64,000 nucleotides of DNA. Source: Odiellus spinosus (taxonomy: Eukaryota; Arthropoda; Arachnida; Opiliones; Phalangiidae). The notes under the pieces are model-generated. The model saw only the letters and a program-made list of their open reading frames with translations. It did no database searches and was not told where the DNA came from. The stretch covers positions 6,140,501 to 6,204,500 of the forward strand of contig OY987226.1 in the NCBI GenBank assembly GCA_963920705.1, given 5' to 3'. This document shows positions 25,281 to 37,100 of the stretch, one piece after another. Positions within the stretch are counted from its first letter, which is position 1. Each line of letters opens with the position of its first letter. A program made the translations under genes and the position numbers.

Positions 25281-26410
25281 ATAGAAGGGGCTAGTTTGAG
25301 CTAGGAGTATCAACACTGGACGGACACCTATCTTTGTAGCTAAAAATTAATATCAAAACTATAAGAAAACCTCGTGCTTTGCACGTGGTTTTGTTAGTTA
25401 CTACTTTCGTCAATGTTTGCCTTTAGAGGACGCTTTTAAAAGCCAGGTTTTATATATACTAGTAAGATTGGTATTCATTGTTAATAGTCTTAGTTTTTGA
25501 GTTACGTACTCCAAAACTATAGTTAAAAAAAACGGCACTGGTTATTTTTTTCGATAGTTTCTCACCAGGTGGTTTAACCCCTTCTAGTTGATTTCTAGGA
25601 ACAATTTTTGCTAGTGATGACGTCTCTACGATAGCACACCCTTTTATATCTATAACCTCGTTGCTGAGGACGAAATTGGAGGATTTAGGTAATTTTCGGT
25701 ATGCACCGAAAGAAAATGGATATTAATGTCAGATCTCCTAGACTCTTCCCCTGTCAATAGTACTCTGCGCAATTTCTTATATCAAACTAATGATCAGTTT
25801 AGATTACTGAAACTCTCAATGCGCAAAACAATGCATTGGCGAGAAACTTTCCCTTTGGCCTTAATACGTAAAACTTGCCAAGGCTTAGCGTAAGAGGTCT
25901 GGATAGTAATTTAATTTATGTAGGCTGGTTCGATTAGTCAACCATACGGGTGATACCTATATTTCATTTGTTTAGAAAGCCATCGTGGGCGTCACCGTGA
26001 CGTCAAACACTCCCACGTGAATTCATGGGGACAACGAGTGATTAGATTAATATAATATCCAGTTTCCAGAGGATATTTCTAGCCTTGGACTTGGGGAGCT
26101 TAATATTAATCAACTGATCCTATAGTGTGGGACGCTTTGTTTGGTCTTATATTTACCCAAACCTTGATAAGTCTTGGCGCATTTGGGAATAAGATGGATA
26201 AAAACCAATTAGGTGTGGGATATTTATAGTTTGGTCTGCTATTAACGCTATTTACCTTAGGCTCTATAAGCCTTGCCATTTGGGCGTAAGTTTGATCAAG
26301 AGAAGGATTTAGTGTTTGCTTAGTAGGGCAATAAAGATGTTGATGAACGGAAAAAAATGGATTTAAAAATTAATTCAATTAGACAATATTATTTAAATAT
26401 TTACCTTAAT

Positions 26411-27096
26411 TTAAGTGAGGCTGTAACGAATTTTCAATGAAATCCAAATGGAAATTAAGTAGTATTTTCAAATAAATATTCCAGCCCACCCAAATACTAC
26501 GTCATCATTGTGCTCGCGTGACAAGGCTCCTTTCGCGCAGTCTTTTTAGTAAAAGTTCTTAATCCAAAAAGTCTAACCTTTCGTACGAAAATTTTCTTTA
26601 ATTATACCAAGAAGGATCAGATAAGGAGAGGAAAAGTGGGGACGGCGCAGTTCCTACTGCGTCGGCCTAAACTCCCACTCTGGGAGAACGGGGGTAGAGA
26701 TGTTTCGTGGTAAAATGTTGTCACGTGGGTAAAACGGATCCTTTATCAGCTTCGTTGTAGCCAACGACGCTAGTGACCACGTGACAACAGTTTACCTCGA
26801 GAATTTCCTATCCCCCTTTCCACCCGAGTGGGAGGTTGGCTCTTCTAACTCAACGCAGCCCTACTTTTCCTCTCCTTGTCTGATCTTTCTTGATTATACG
26901 TTCCAGAAACAAACTACGTCATTTATCTAAAATGAATATTTTTATTTTTTATTTTTTTTAATTTTTCATTTTGAAGTAACTTAAGAGACGTTTCAACTCA
27001 GAGGTATAAAATTTTGAATATGACGTTTTAATAGTGTAATAAAACTAAAAATATAATCCATAGGCATTCGAAATAAATAGTTACAGCCTCACTTTA
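26411..27096 (+). mobile_element. Element F1, split by element G
   Basis: Ends TTAAGTGAGGCTGTAAC and GTTACAGCCTCACTTTAA are inverted copies. Removing G and one duplicate leaves about 390 bp. The interior (CCAAATGGAAATTAAGTAGTA; TTTTGAATATGACGTTTTAA) is shared with 29.78-30.09 kb. TTAA stands at or near both ends. Confidence 0.7.
26608..26892 (+). mobile_element. Element G: 285-bp inverted-repeat transposon, 7-bp target duplication, nested in element F1
   Basis: Starts CAAGAAGGATCAGATAAGGA and ends CTTGTCTGATCTTTCTTG; the arms stay complementary for about 30 bp (GGAGAGGAAAAGT). Flanked by ATTATAC (26601-26607 and 26893-26899). Sits inside F1, so it is the younger of the two. Confidence 0.85.
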
Positions 27097-27895
27097 AAAT
27101 ACGATGCCATTTGAAGTATTTTTATGATACTTAATTTTCTCTAATTTAATATAACAATTTAAAACTATTTAGTTACTTAAAATATTGGAATTAAAAATAA
27201 TTTAAGATATGAAATTTATGCCTAGTTTAAAATTCCAAATTTTCGTCATTTTCAATCGGGTTTAGAGACGCTACTTCGCATCTGTCTTTAGTAGAAATGG
27301 AAATATCGAATATATTCGCTGGTAGAGTTTCGTGTCGGTGTGGAATTTTCCCAAATATCCCATTTTTTATAAAGAGACTGAAAATTAAATTCATACCAAT
27401 ATAATCTGCTCAAAAAATGAGAAATTTCACTGGAGACTTTACACCGTCAATGGGCTTGGTAATTCTAGTAATGATACGCTAGATTTTGGCTATATAATAA
27501 TATAAATTCAACCTCAAATTGACAGTGCAAATCTTAAAAAAAATCAACAAATTAGAAAATTGGTAACCTAGCTGTCAACTTGAAAGTTTACAATTTCTCT
27601 GAAAACAATTTATTTTATTCAATTTGTACTTAAAGGGCTAAAAACATTTCAAAACTATTAAAGGTTTTGCAGTAATTTGTTTATTATCAAAGTTGGGAAC
27701 TGTACTAAGCCTAAAACCACTTCATATGAATTTTAGTATAAAAATTCGCGAGAAAATGATATTTCCGAAACATTTTTGGAGAAAAATAGTATTGAACGTA
27801 GATGTTATTCGTATTATTTCTCACTCTTATAATTCCATATATGATAAACTAAGTTATATTATAATTTTAATTAAGTATTTACGTAATAGTTTCAC

Positions 27896-28210
27896 CAAGA
27901 ATTCATTCAGGTTCCATAAGAATATGGGAGGGCCGCGATTCAATAACCATCCTCCCAAACTTTGTAGCAAAGTTCGTCCGCTTCGAATCGATTTTTCAAG
28001 TAAATCGCTCCTGACATCTATTATTAACCCGCGCCACTAACGACCTTGACATAATATTCAGGGTAATAAAAATGGAGCCGACCGAAAAAATATCTAAGCG
28101 TACAAATGTTGCGAAAATTGCAGACAGACTTTTGTTACAAAGTTTGGGAGGATGGTACCAGAGGCTAAAGCTATGCTCCCATATTCTTATGGAACCTGAA
28201 TGGATTCTTG
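27896..28210 (+). mobile_element. Element D1: 315-bp inverted-repeat transposon, 7-bp target duplication
   Basis: Ends CAAGAATTCATTCAGGTTCC and its inverted, slightly changed copy. Flanked by GTTTCAC (27889-27895 and 28211-28217). No transposase. Short frames inside are by-products. Confidence 0.87.
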
Positions 28211-28589
28211 GTTTCACTATCACTTTAATGTCATTTATTTCAAAGGGCCATGATACTATAGATTTTTATTGTAAGCTTAATATACAAACAAGGCTTATAT
28301 TCCATAGCCTGACTTTTAACCTTTGAGTTTCTTTGTCCGTGACTCTTGCGTTAGAAAGACCTTATGGAAAATGACGCTTTTTAATGACCTCTTTCCATTA
28401 TAATCAAAATAAGCTACTGTAACAATCCTTTGAACTTTTTAAAGCTATCAAAATAATTTCTTAAAAAAGGAATTAAAATACTCTAATAGCGAGAACTCAT
28501 TTAGGTACTTCATTACCTGAAAGTAAAAATATAATATGATAAAATAATAATAACTATACAAGGCCAGAGTGGACCCTATGTTTTTGTTA

Positions 28590-28668
28590 GAGATCTGGGA
28601 AAGGCAATAGCAGACGACTTTTGTTGAGGGTACCAGAGACTAATCTGTATTTCCATGTTCTTAAATAG
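28590..28668 (+). mobile_element. Possible decayed D fragment
   Basis: Reads GACTTTTGTTGAGGGTACCAGAG and a CCATGTTCTTA end, loosely matching the right third of D1, which lies 380 bp upstream. Diverged and truncated. Confidence 0.35.
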
Positions 28669-28963
28669 TTAATTTGACCATAGAAAATATTAGGGTGTGC
28701 ACAGTTAATTTATTTTAAACGCAATTGAGAATCGTTTGAATAACTTAAGATACAATTTTAATGGCGACAGTATCTTAATTAGTCTTCAATTAAAAATTGT
28801 CATTTATATTTGAGAATATAGAGCTGAAAGAGTCATCAGGCATACCCCTATGCGTGTAAATATTCTTTTTGTTCCAAATGGTATATAAAAACCATAACAC
28901 CGGTAAAATGTTAAGTTTAACGTGACTGTATATAGACTAATGGGAGAGGACTTTAAGTAAACC

Positions 28964-29301
28964 CAGAAGTAGATGACACCCTCCCTTGAAGTCTACTACT
29001 CTAATGTTCCATATAGCGCTCCTCTCTGTATGGGTAAAATTCCCAATTTTACGAGATCGGAGGGGTTCTACTTCATACCCCCCTGTCTACGGAAAATTGG
29101 AAATTCTCTCTCTCCACAAACGACGAAGTTTTTTTGACGAACTCCAAGGCTGCTAGAGATATTCGCTCGACGAACTCCCGCTCCGAAAATATCTACCGTT
29201 AGGAGGCGTACGAATCGCGCTTTTTGAAACTAACCCATACAGAGAGGGGTAGACAAGACCAGGGAGTAATAGACTTCAAAGGAGGGTTTCATCGGCTTCT
29301 G
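28964..29301 (+). mobile_element. Element C2: 338-bp copy
   Basis: Same family as C1 and the same length; left end slightly diverged (CAGAAGTAGATGACACC). Flanked by GTAAACC on both sides (28957-28963, 29302-29308). Confidence 0.88.
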
Positions 29302-29555
29302 GTAAACCGAAGTTTAAATATTTAACATTGATTTAATCCGCCCCTTTTTTAACTAATTCACCAAATGTTCTTGAACCAGTAGTTTATTTTCCTTTGTTTC
29401 TCTTTCGATAATGAGTTCGGGTTGTGATATTTTCATAATGTTTTATTTTTATACATACATTTATATATCTGGAACAAAATATTTTAATTATATTCAAGTT
29501 TTGTTTTACAAAACGTCTGGCTCCAAACAAAATTTAATGAATTATGTATGTAGTT

Positions 29556-29625
29556 AAAGTGAGAATGCAAGACGTCAAGTATTTTTTATCGATTTCTTTT
29601 GGATTAAAGGGAAAGTCGGTGGTTA
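29556..29625 (+). mobile_element. A-family end fragment
   Basis: Reads TTAAAGTGAGAATGCAAG then TTTTTTATCGATTTC, the left 50 bp of family A, followed by TTAAAGGGAAAG of family B type. Confidence 0.4.
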
Positions 29626-29777
29626 TTCGGAAATCCTCGTGTTTTGCGAACTCATACCCCGCAAAAATAAACGATTTTCACTCTTTAAAATTAAAATAAT
29701 TGAAATATTTAATGAGTTATAGCACAGGATGATTTACTTGTAGTTATAGTTGTAGACGAAAATTGAATTTCTAATGA

Positions 29778-30092
29778 TTGAAGTGAGAAGGTCATGGATT
29801 TTATGAACTCCAAATGGAAATTGACTATCATTTTCGGAAATATCATTAAAATACGATCAAAAATATGTCATCGAAAAAATTAGAAGCAAATTGTAGAACC
29901 TACAGTTGATTCTCGCGCGTTCTGCCACGTGATGAGGTCTGTATTAATATTATCGTAATTACTTTCCAGAAATAAACTAGGTCATATATCGGAAAAAAAT
30001 CACCTATATCTTTTTGACATTTTCATTTGGAAGTTTCAAATCCGAGTTATAACTTATAAAATTTTGATGTGACGTTTTAATACTTGAAAGGC
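29778..30092 (+). mobile_element. Element F2, diverged copy
   Basis: Left part GAAGTGAGAAGGTCATGGA and GAACTCCAAATGGAAATTGA, right part TTTTGATGTGACGTTTTAA, the same order as in F1 without the G insertion. Ends are worn. Confidence 0.55.
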
Positions 30093-30169
30093 GGAGTTGG
30101 CTAGCCCTGTTTTTCTTCCATGATACAAAGTTGGTATAGACCGTGTCATTAGTGGTGCCTGACGACTAA

Positions 30170-30410
30170 AACCCTCAAAATGCCTTCATTATTTCACTAG
30201 ACTATTACTATTACTATTCAGTCTATCTACTCATGATTAGTACGGATTAGTACACTGTTTATGTACTGTAGTAATTTAACCATATGTCAATAGGGGATAT
30301 TAAAACCCACAAAATGCCTTCATTATTTCACTAGACTATTCAGTCTATCTACTCAGGATTAGTACTGATTAGTTCTCTGTTTATGTACTGTATAGGGGAT
30401 ATGTTCTTTT
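30170..30410. repeat. Direct duplication of about 110-130 bp
   Basis: AATGCCTTCATTATTTCACT, CAGTCTATCTACTCA and TGTTTATGTACTGTA occur once at 30180-30270 and again at 30315-30390. The first copy carries an extra ACTATT tandem. Confidence 0.85.
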
Positions 30411-30748
30411 ATGATAATATTTTGTATATAACTATACTTTTAAGTAATTATAATTAGTGTCTGAGTGTCTAAATTGATAAATGATAATACGGTAAGTTTA
30501 AATTAGCCAATTACATAAATCACCGGCCGATTTAAGCTACTAATTTCCAAAACCACTCTCAAACGGAAGCACTCCATTATGGTTTCTAATAAAACCAAAT
30601 TTTCTCCGCTAAAAATATCCTATAAAAACTCTTTACGCAATAAACGGTACTTAAACCGAAAAACACCAAAAAAATATATTGATTGCCCTTAAAGAGCGTC
30701 CATGTTGCCGCTGTTCAGTCGCCGGAACCTGCCCATTTCACTTCCGGT

Positions 30749-31134
30749 ATGTCCAATTTTTGGATCTTTCGCCGTCACCAGACGCCTTCTCAACAGTCCA
30801 TCTTACTCCGGGAATCGGCGCCCCTGACGGGCACGACCAATGGAAACGACGACAAGTCTCCGTCGGCCGGAGGAGCCTCTTCGGGAGGCGAAGGTTTTCG
30901 ACTACGGCCACCCTTCCGCCCTGGACGATTTCGAGGCGGCAACAACGGTTCCCCCGCCAACACCGGAAGTCATCTTGGTGACGACCTCTTCGACGAGGAA
31001 GAGACTTATAACCTCGATTTGGGTAAAAAAAGATTCAGCGAAGAAAGTGTGCCTCCTCTGACACCGGTCAGGAGTCTCGAAGGATTACATCTACTCTCAA
31101 CTAGTTTTGACAATATAGCTTTTCCATTGCAAAG
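30749..31134 (+). CDS. SLO2: SLO2 exon 1: cytoplasmic N-terminus
   Basis: The ATG at 30749 opens [11 protein letters not shown], the first in-frame ATG of a frame that is open from about 30681. The exon codes about 128 residues: a Gly/Ser-rich stretch, an acidic DDLFDEEE patch and [12 protein letters not shown], ending NIAFPLQ before a split Arg codon (AG|A). Donor is AAAG|GTTTGC at 31135. Phase 2 fits exon 2 exactly. Base composition is clearly richer in GC than its surroundings, as in the later exons. A noncoding upstream exon or an alternative start is possible. Confidence 0.8.
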
Positions 31135-34100
31135 GTTTGCTAAAAAAAATATATATTTTTCTCTTTTTCAATTTAGTTTTGGTAATAAGCGCGAGGTTAG
31201 GCTACAACTTGTTTAAAAGTAAACAAAGAAAAGAGGTTACCTAAAGTTTTTCGCCCTGTCAAATTGAAATGAAATTTACGGTTTGTTTGGGTCGACCATT
31301 CTTTGAATTTAGATCTAGAATCAACATCATAACTCTTGAATTAAAAAGGAGAGGTATGATTGTTTTCTGCTTCTTATTATTTATACATTGGAAGAAGTTC
31401 TAGTAGAATCGAGAAGAGGAAACAGAATTCGGGAAAAAAAAAATTTAAGATAAAGAAAAATTAAAATAAACTCATTTCTGTAAATGAAATAAATTATTTA
31501 CTTAAAATTTTAGTTCAGTTATATTTACTTCAAAACTTTGATTTGATTAGTTTCTTCGGAATTACATTTAATCACAATTCGTAAGATTTACATTACTTAT
31601 TTTAAATATTGAATCACTTTTTTAAGGTATGGTTATTTACGACATAAAGTGCAAAGAAATTTAATAATTTATGTTTTAGGCATTTTAAATTTAACGTTTC
31701 TTTCGAACGAATCAACCCACAGTAGTAAACTTACAAAAATATTACTCATATTTTAGGCCTTTTCATTTATTTTTTATATCACGTGGTTTGTGGTTGAATG
31801 GGTGATAAAAAAGATTCGAAAAAACTGGTGACAACCTCACTTGAAATAAAATAAATATCAAAGTCGTAAAATTCCTTATCGATCGATTACGAAAATTATT
31901 TTTCATATTAAAACTCTCATACAATCTATTAATATCACCATAATACTCCTACTTAAAGAGCAATATTTGAAACTTTTCTCCACCAACATAAGGTTTAAAG
32001 TGATACTTAAACGCTCTAACGAGTCTTTTTTTATTTTGATCGTAATTCTTGAAACTAGTACCAAATCGTGAACAACGCCCCGTAGCAAAGGTCCAGGTAA
32101 ATATACCGGTAGATTCTGATTCGGGACACTCTAGCGGCCGCAGTGGGTGTAAATAGAGAAACCAGAAGCGCCTCTCTTTGGAGAAATTCTGGAGTTAGGG
32201 GAAAGCAATATAGACAAGCGCGGCCCGCCTAAATTCCGTCCCTCTTTCCCGACTCAAAATATCGAGGAATAGTCAGACATGGGTGATGACTTTATTGGCT
32301 AGTTTTAAGTACGTTTACCTGACTCTTTGCTGATTGGCTAGTTTTAAGTGATGGGCTAGTACGTTTACCTGACTCTTTGATGATAGCATAAAGCTACGGG
32401 GGTTTAATTTAAATTAAACTTCAGTACAAAGTGTCACCATAAAAAATGCAAATTTATCACCACCAATTTATTATTAATAATTAATAATTTGAAGACAGAT
32501 AATCTTTAATTAAATCCATTATGGTTATGAGGGTGCTTTTATTATAATATTCATACTCTCTTATAATTTTTACAGCCACCCAGGGCGTCAGTATAATTTA
32601 TTACTGTTCATTGCCTATAATAATCTCTTTCCGTTACTTTTATTACCAAAACGCGGTATCTCTCAATATATATCTAGTGACAAATACGTACTTTTACGTA
32701 TTAGTCGAGGTTTTTTTTATCTTTTTCTCATCGTCACCGAACTTGCGTGAGCTTTAATATCTGCCACTCGCGTGCGGGAAAATTAATACCGCGCATTTTC
32801 TGCATTTTTGATGGAAAGCTACGAGAGTCTGATCCACCCATCAGTACCCCCAAAAAAGGAGGTAGGCTGAATAAGTTTCAGCTTATGATAGTACTAAGCA
32901 TTAAACTTGAATTTTAGTAACGTTTAAAATGTGTATTTCATTTCGCTATGAAATCGTCCAGTAGAAATTAACCTTCATTTTAAAATTACACTTTATTGAA
33001 GCGTAAACAACGCCCATAGCTTAATACCATCAGTCCAGGTAGACGTACCGGCAGATTCTAATTCGAGACAGTCTAGCGGCTGCAGTCGGTGCATGAATAG
33101 TGAACAGAGAAGCGCCTCTCTTTGGAGAAGTTTTAAATTGCTAGGGGGAAGACAATATAGCCTAATTTCCGCCCCTCTCTCCAGAATCAAAATATCGAGG
33201 AAGAGCCCAAATTACTCGAGCCAGACAGGGGTGATGACTTTTTGACTATTTTTAATTGATGGGCTATGACGTAAAACTAGACCTTTGATGATAGTATTAA
33301 GTGGAATAAATTGATGTTCCAAAGTCAAAGGCTGGCAATGTATGGAAATACACAAATTATGCCTTTTAGCTACACTACACTTTCATTGTAAAAAGAAAGT
33401 TTTCTATTTATGATGAGTTTGTTGCTTCTGTACAATAGTAGGACGTGGCAAATTGTAAATTGCTGAGGCAGATTTTTACACAATGTTAAATCTTATATGA
33501 TCAAAGTGGCGTAGAATTATTTGATCGAAAGACAGTCGATCGAACAGTGTGCACGTTTAATCGAATGATCATTTGATATAAAAATAGTATATCAGACACC
33601 AGTCAGAAAAGTAACAACCCCTTAAGATAGGGCGTTGTGTTACATTATGTTAAACCCCCATAGACTTAAGTAGTCCATGTCATTTACGGCTATAATATCC
33701 TAACAGTAATGCGTGACCCTATGATTACCCCTGCCAATCTGCTGGGACCTTCTAGATAATAATAATAATTTTGATCGTTTTTATTATTATTCTATACCTC
33801 TAATACAAGGTTACTGTTTGTCACTAGTATTTTTATATCTAAGAATTATGTAGGTGTGTTACTTTGGGTGTATTGAAAACCCCAGGTGGTTCAAAATATA
33901 GCCCGTATTTCGTAGGAATAAGACTATAACCCCTGGATTATGGATAAAGTTTATTGAATGCATATAATACTGCATAGCCGCAGTATCGTGCTTTTAATGA
34001 GTAATCACCATCAACTTTTCTCGTTTAGTAGGCGAGAATTGGAGCCATTTATCACTAAGGTTGTTTTTAATTAATTTTAGCTCGGCGTAAGGTTTTTCGT

Positions 34101-37100
34101 ATTTTTTTTTCTTCCTGGTGAAGGGTGTATTGAATTTGTAACACATACACAGGCGTCCAATAGGAAATACATATCCCTAACAGTCTATCAACATAACCCA
34201 ACTCATCAACCTATCCAAACGTTTATGCACGCCATTTTATGTAGTATTTCTCGACATTCAAAAGTCTTACGACAGTTTAGAGAGGGAGCCCCTATGGAAC
34301 ACAATGGTGCAATAAGGAGTCCCTCCCCCTGCTTTTTATTATTAAATGGTGACAGTCTCACTTGAAAGTAAGGCTGTCATGGGTTTTTCATGAACTCCAA
34401 ATGGAATTTGAGTAGAATTTTCGGAAAGATCGTTAAAAAAGGATATAAAATATATATACTCACTTTAAATGTTGACGGCCTAACTTTAAGCATTTTCCGA
34501 AGCCGATGAAACCCTCCTTTGAAGTCTACTACTCCAATGTTCCATATAGCGCTCCTCTCTGTATGGGTAAAATTCCCAATTTTACGAGTTAGAAGGAGTC
34601 CTACTTCATCCCCCCTGTCTACGGAAAATTGGAAATTCTCTCCACAAACGACGACGTTTTTGGACGAACTCCAAGGCTGCTAGAGATATTCGCTCGACGA
34701 ACTCCCGCTCCGAATACATCTACCGTTAGGAGGCGTACGAATCGCGCCTTTTGAGAATAACCCATACAGAGAGGGGTAGACAAGACCAGGGAGTAATAGA
34801 CTTCAAAGGAGGGTTTCATCGGCTTCTGGCATTTTTATATATAATTTGAAACTCCGATAGCTGAGTCTTTGATCTCTATAGGCGAATATCTTTAATTGAA
34901 TTATCTATCGTCTGTGGTTTCCGAAAGCTATTATACGAACGATCATTTTAGCTAATTTACCCAAATCGTTCACTCGGATTAACAACCATTTCCTGCTTTC
35001 ATTTCCGCCTATTATTCATCTTGTCTCTTATCTATAATTAAAACAGTTTTCAAGTTTTGGGAGATAAGGTATTTAAAATTATTTTACTTTTGACCCACTT
35101 TAGAACAAATTTGTTTAAAGTTGAGGGGAAGTTTAAAATACTTAAGAAAAGTCATTGACCATTCGATAGAAGGTACATATCCTATAGCGTTTCCCCAATA
35201 TGGGTGATTAGAATAAATTTGTCCAGGGCTTGAAAAAGAATGAATTGTCGACTGCCAAATTATCGATTAAATTTAGACCCTTAGGGCTTCGCAGTAATAA
35301 AAGGCTAGAGGTTAGATATTAACGAGCACGAGCTGTGCCCGTACTATTATTGGTAATCAATGCTACCTGAGACTTTGTACATTCGTCGTAAAATGGGTCC
35401 TCCAGCCTTCTGGTGTGATCTAAGGTGGAATTGATTTTTTTTACAGGTTTCCCCATTAGCCTTGCTTTTGAATAATTCATCTTATAGGTCCTTTTTTTTC
35501 TACGACACGAACAGACTTATTTTTTTTAATCTAATCGGTGGGTTTTTTTTATATTCAGGGGGCCTAAGTGGTTTTTAATATAATTTAAGAAACGATAAAC
35601 GTTCAGGCCGAAAACTAAAAGGCATATAGTCCACCAAAGTTTGCGCAACACTGTTACCATAAATATCGTACGTGATATTAAAGTTATAAATAACTTGCGG
35701 GGGAACGTTTATTATTAAATTTTATCTTGGACCTAGTGACCATCTAAAGAGTTATAAAAAAGCCTAGAATTAGCTCCATATAGCCCCCTGATCCCTGTTA
35801 TCTTGGTACTCGGGGGATAGAAACAGCTCCTTATTCAGTAGATAATTTTTAGACTATATATTTAAGTTTTAATGGGTCAATAGGGGTCAACCCAAGATTA
35901 TTAAACATCAGGTTGTGCCACTGCCCACTGGGAAGAGATATAGCGGCTAGAAGATATTGGAGTCAACTTGCGCGAATATAAAAAAGTATACACACACATT
36001 TATTTTTTGTTTTAATTAGTTTATGCGTCGAATTTTCATAGGAATTGGAGTACAGTAACGTTTTTTTCAACCAATGAGAGCGCAAATAGTTGTCATCGTC
36101 ACCTAGCTTCTCCCCGTGACACAACCGAATTTTTAATAAATTATGATTTTTAATTAATTTGTTAATTATACTGATAAGATTTTAATTACTGTCGTTTTAG
36201 ACGCCATAAATATCATGCTGTGTTAAAAACTATACAGCTCACATGTCAATTCAAAATGTCTGATGTCACTGTTTAAGAAAACCGGCATTTTTTTCCCTTT
36301 ATCAACATAATTAGAATTATTCATCCGAAATTTTACATATCATAACACAATTCTTACAAGAAAACCTTTGAAGCTTAAGAAATATACACTTCACGGCTAT
36401 GATCGTATGATATTTACATCATTTAACCAGTCGATTTTATATTAAAAATAATCATGATTTCAAGAATATCTCCTAAGTTGATATTCTAGAAAAACATTTC
36501 CGATTTTTAATCCTATTTTAAGCCATGTAATATAAATTGGAATTTAATGATATAATAAAATCTTAAATTTAGTGGTCAATACCTTTACGTTACTATTTTA
36601 GAGTGATGTTTAAATTACCTACTGTCAAGTAGACAAAATTCCTAAAAAAAAAGAGACATTAATTTCAAAAATTGAGTCATCAATCAATCGAAATCTAGGG
36701 ATTATAACCTACCTGCTCTATTTTTGTAACATCTGACCCGGCCCTGCATTTATCACACTCACATAAATGAAACTCTATAAACTTTTGGTTGTAGATAGAC
36801 TTTCTAGGTTTTATACTAGACTTTCAGTAAACTCTTAATGCGGCTTTTGTAATAGAAAAAATGATTTATTGTCAAACCTTGCCAATTACATTCTAGGTAG
36901 AAGTAAAATGGCTGAAAAGTGAAAACTAATTCCAAGTTATAAAAGTTATTCTTCATCATTAAAACTCCATTTCGAGATCGTTACGCTGTCTTACCTGAAT
37001 GAAAGCAGAATCAGTCGGAGGTTTCAGCACGCGCTAAACTAACATACGCTTCTTCAAATCGTATTGAAAAGAGTAGGATTGAATTATCATCACGTATGAA

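Noticed and set aside
30679-31061. Alternative frames over SLO2 exon 1
   Set aside because: Only the frame starting at 30749 reaches the donor at 31135 in the phase that joins to [11 protein letters not shown] of exon 2.
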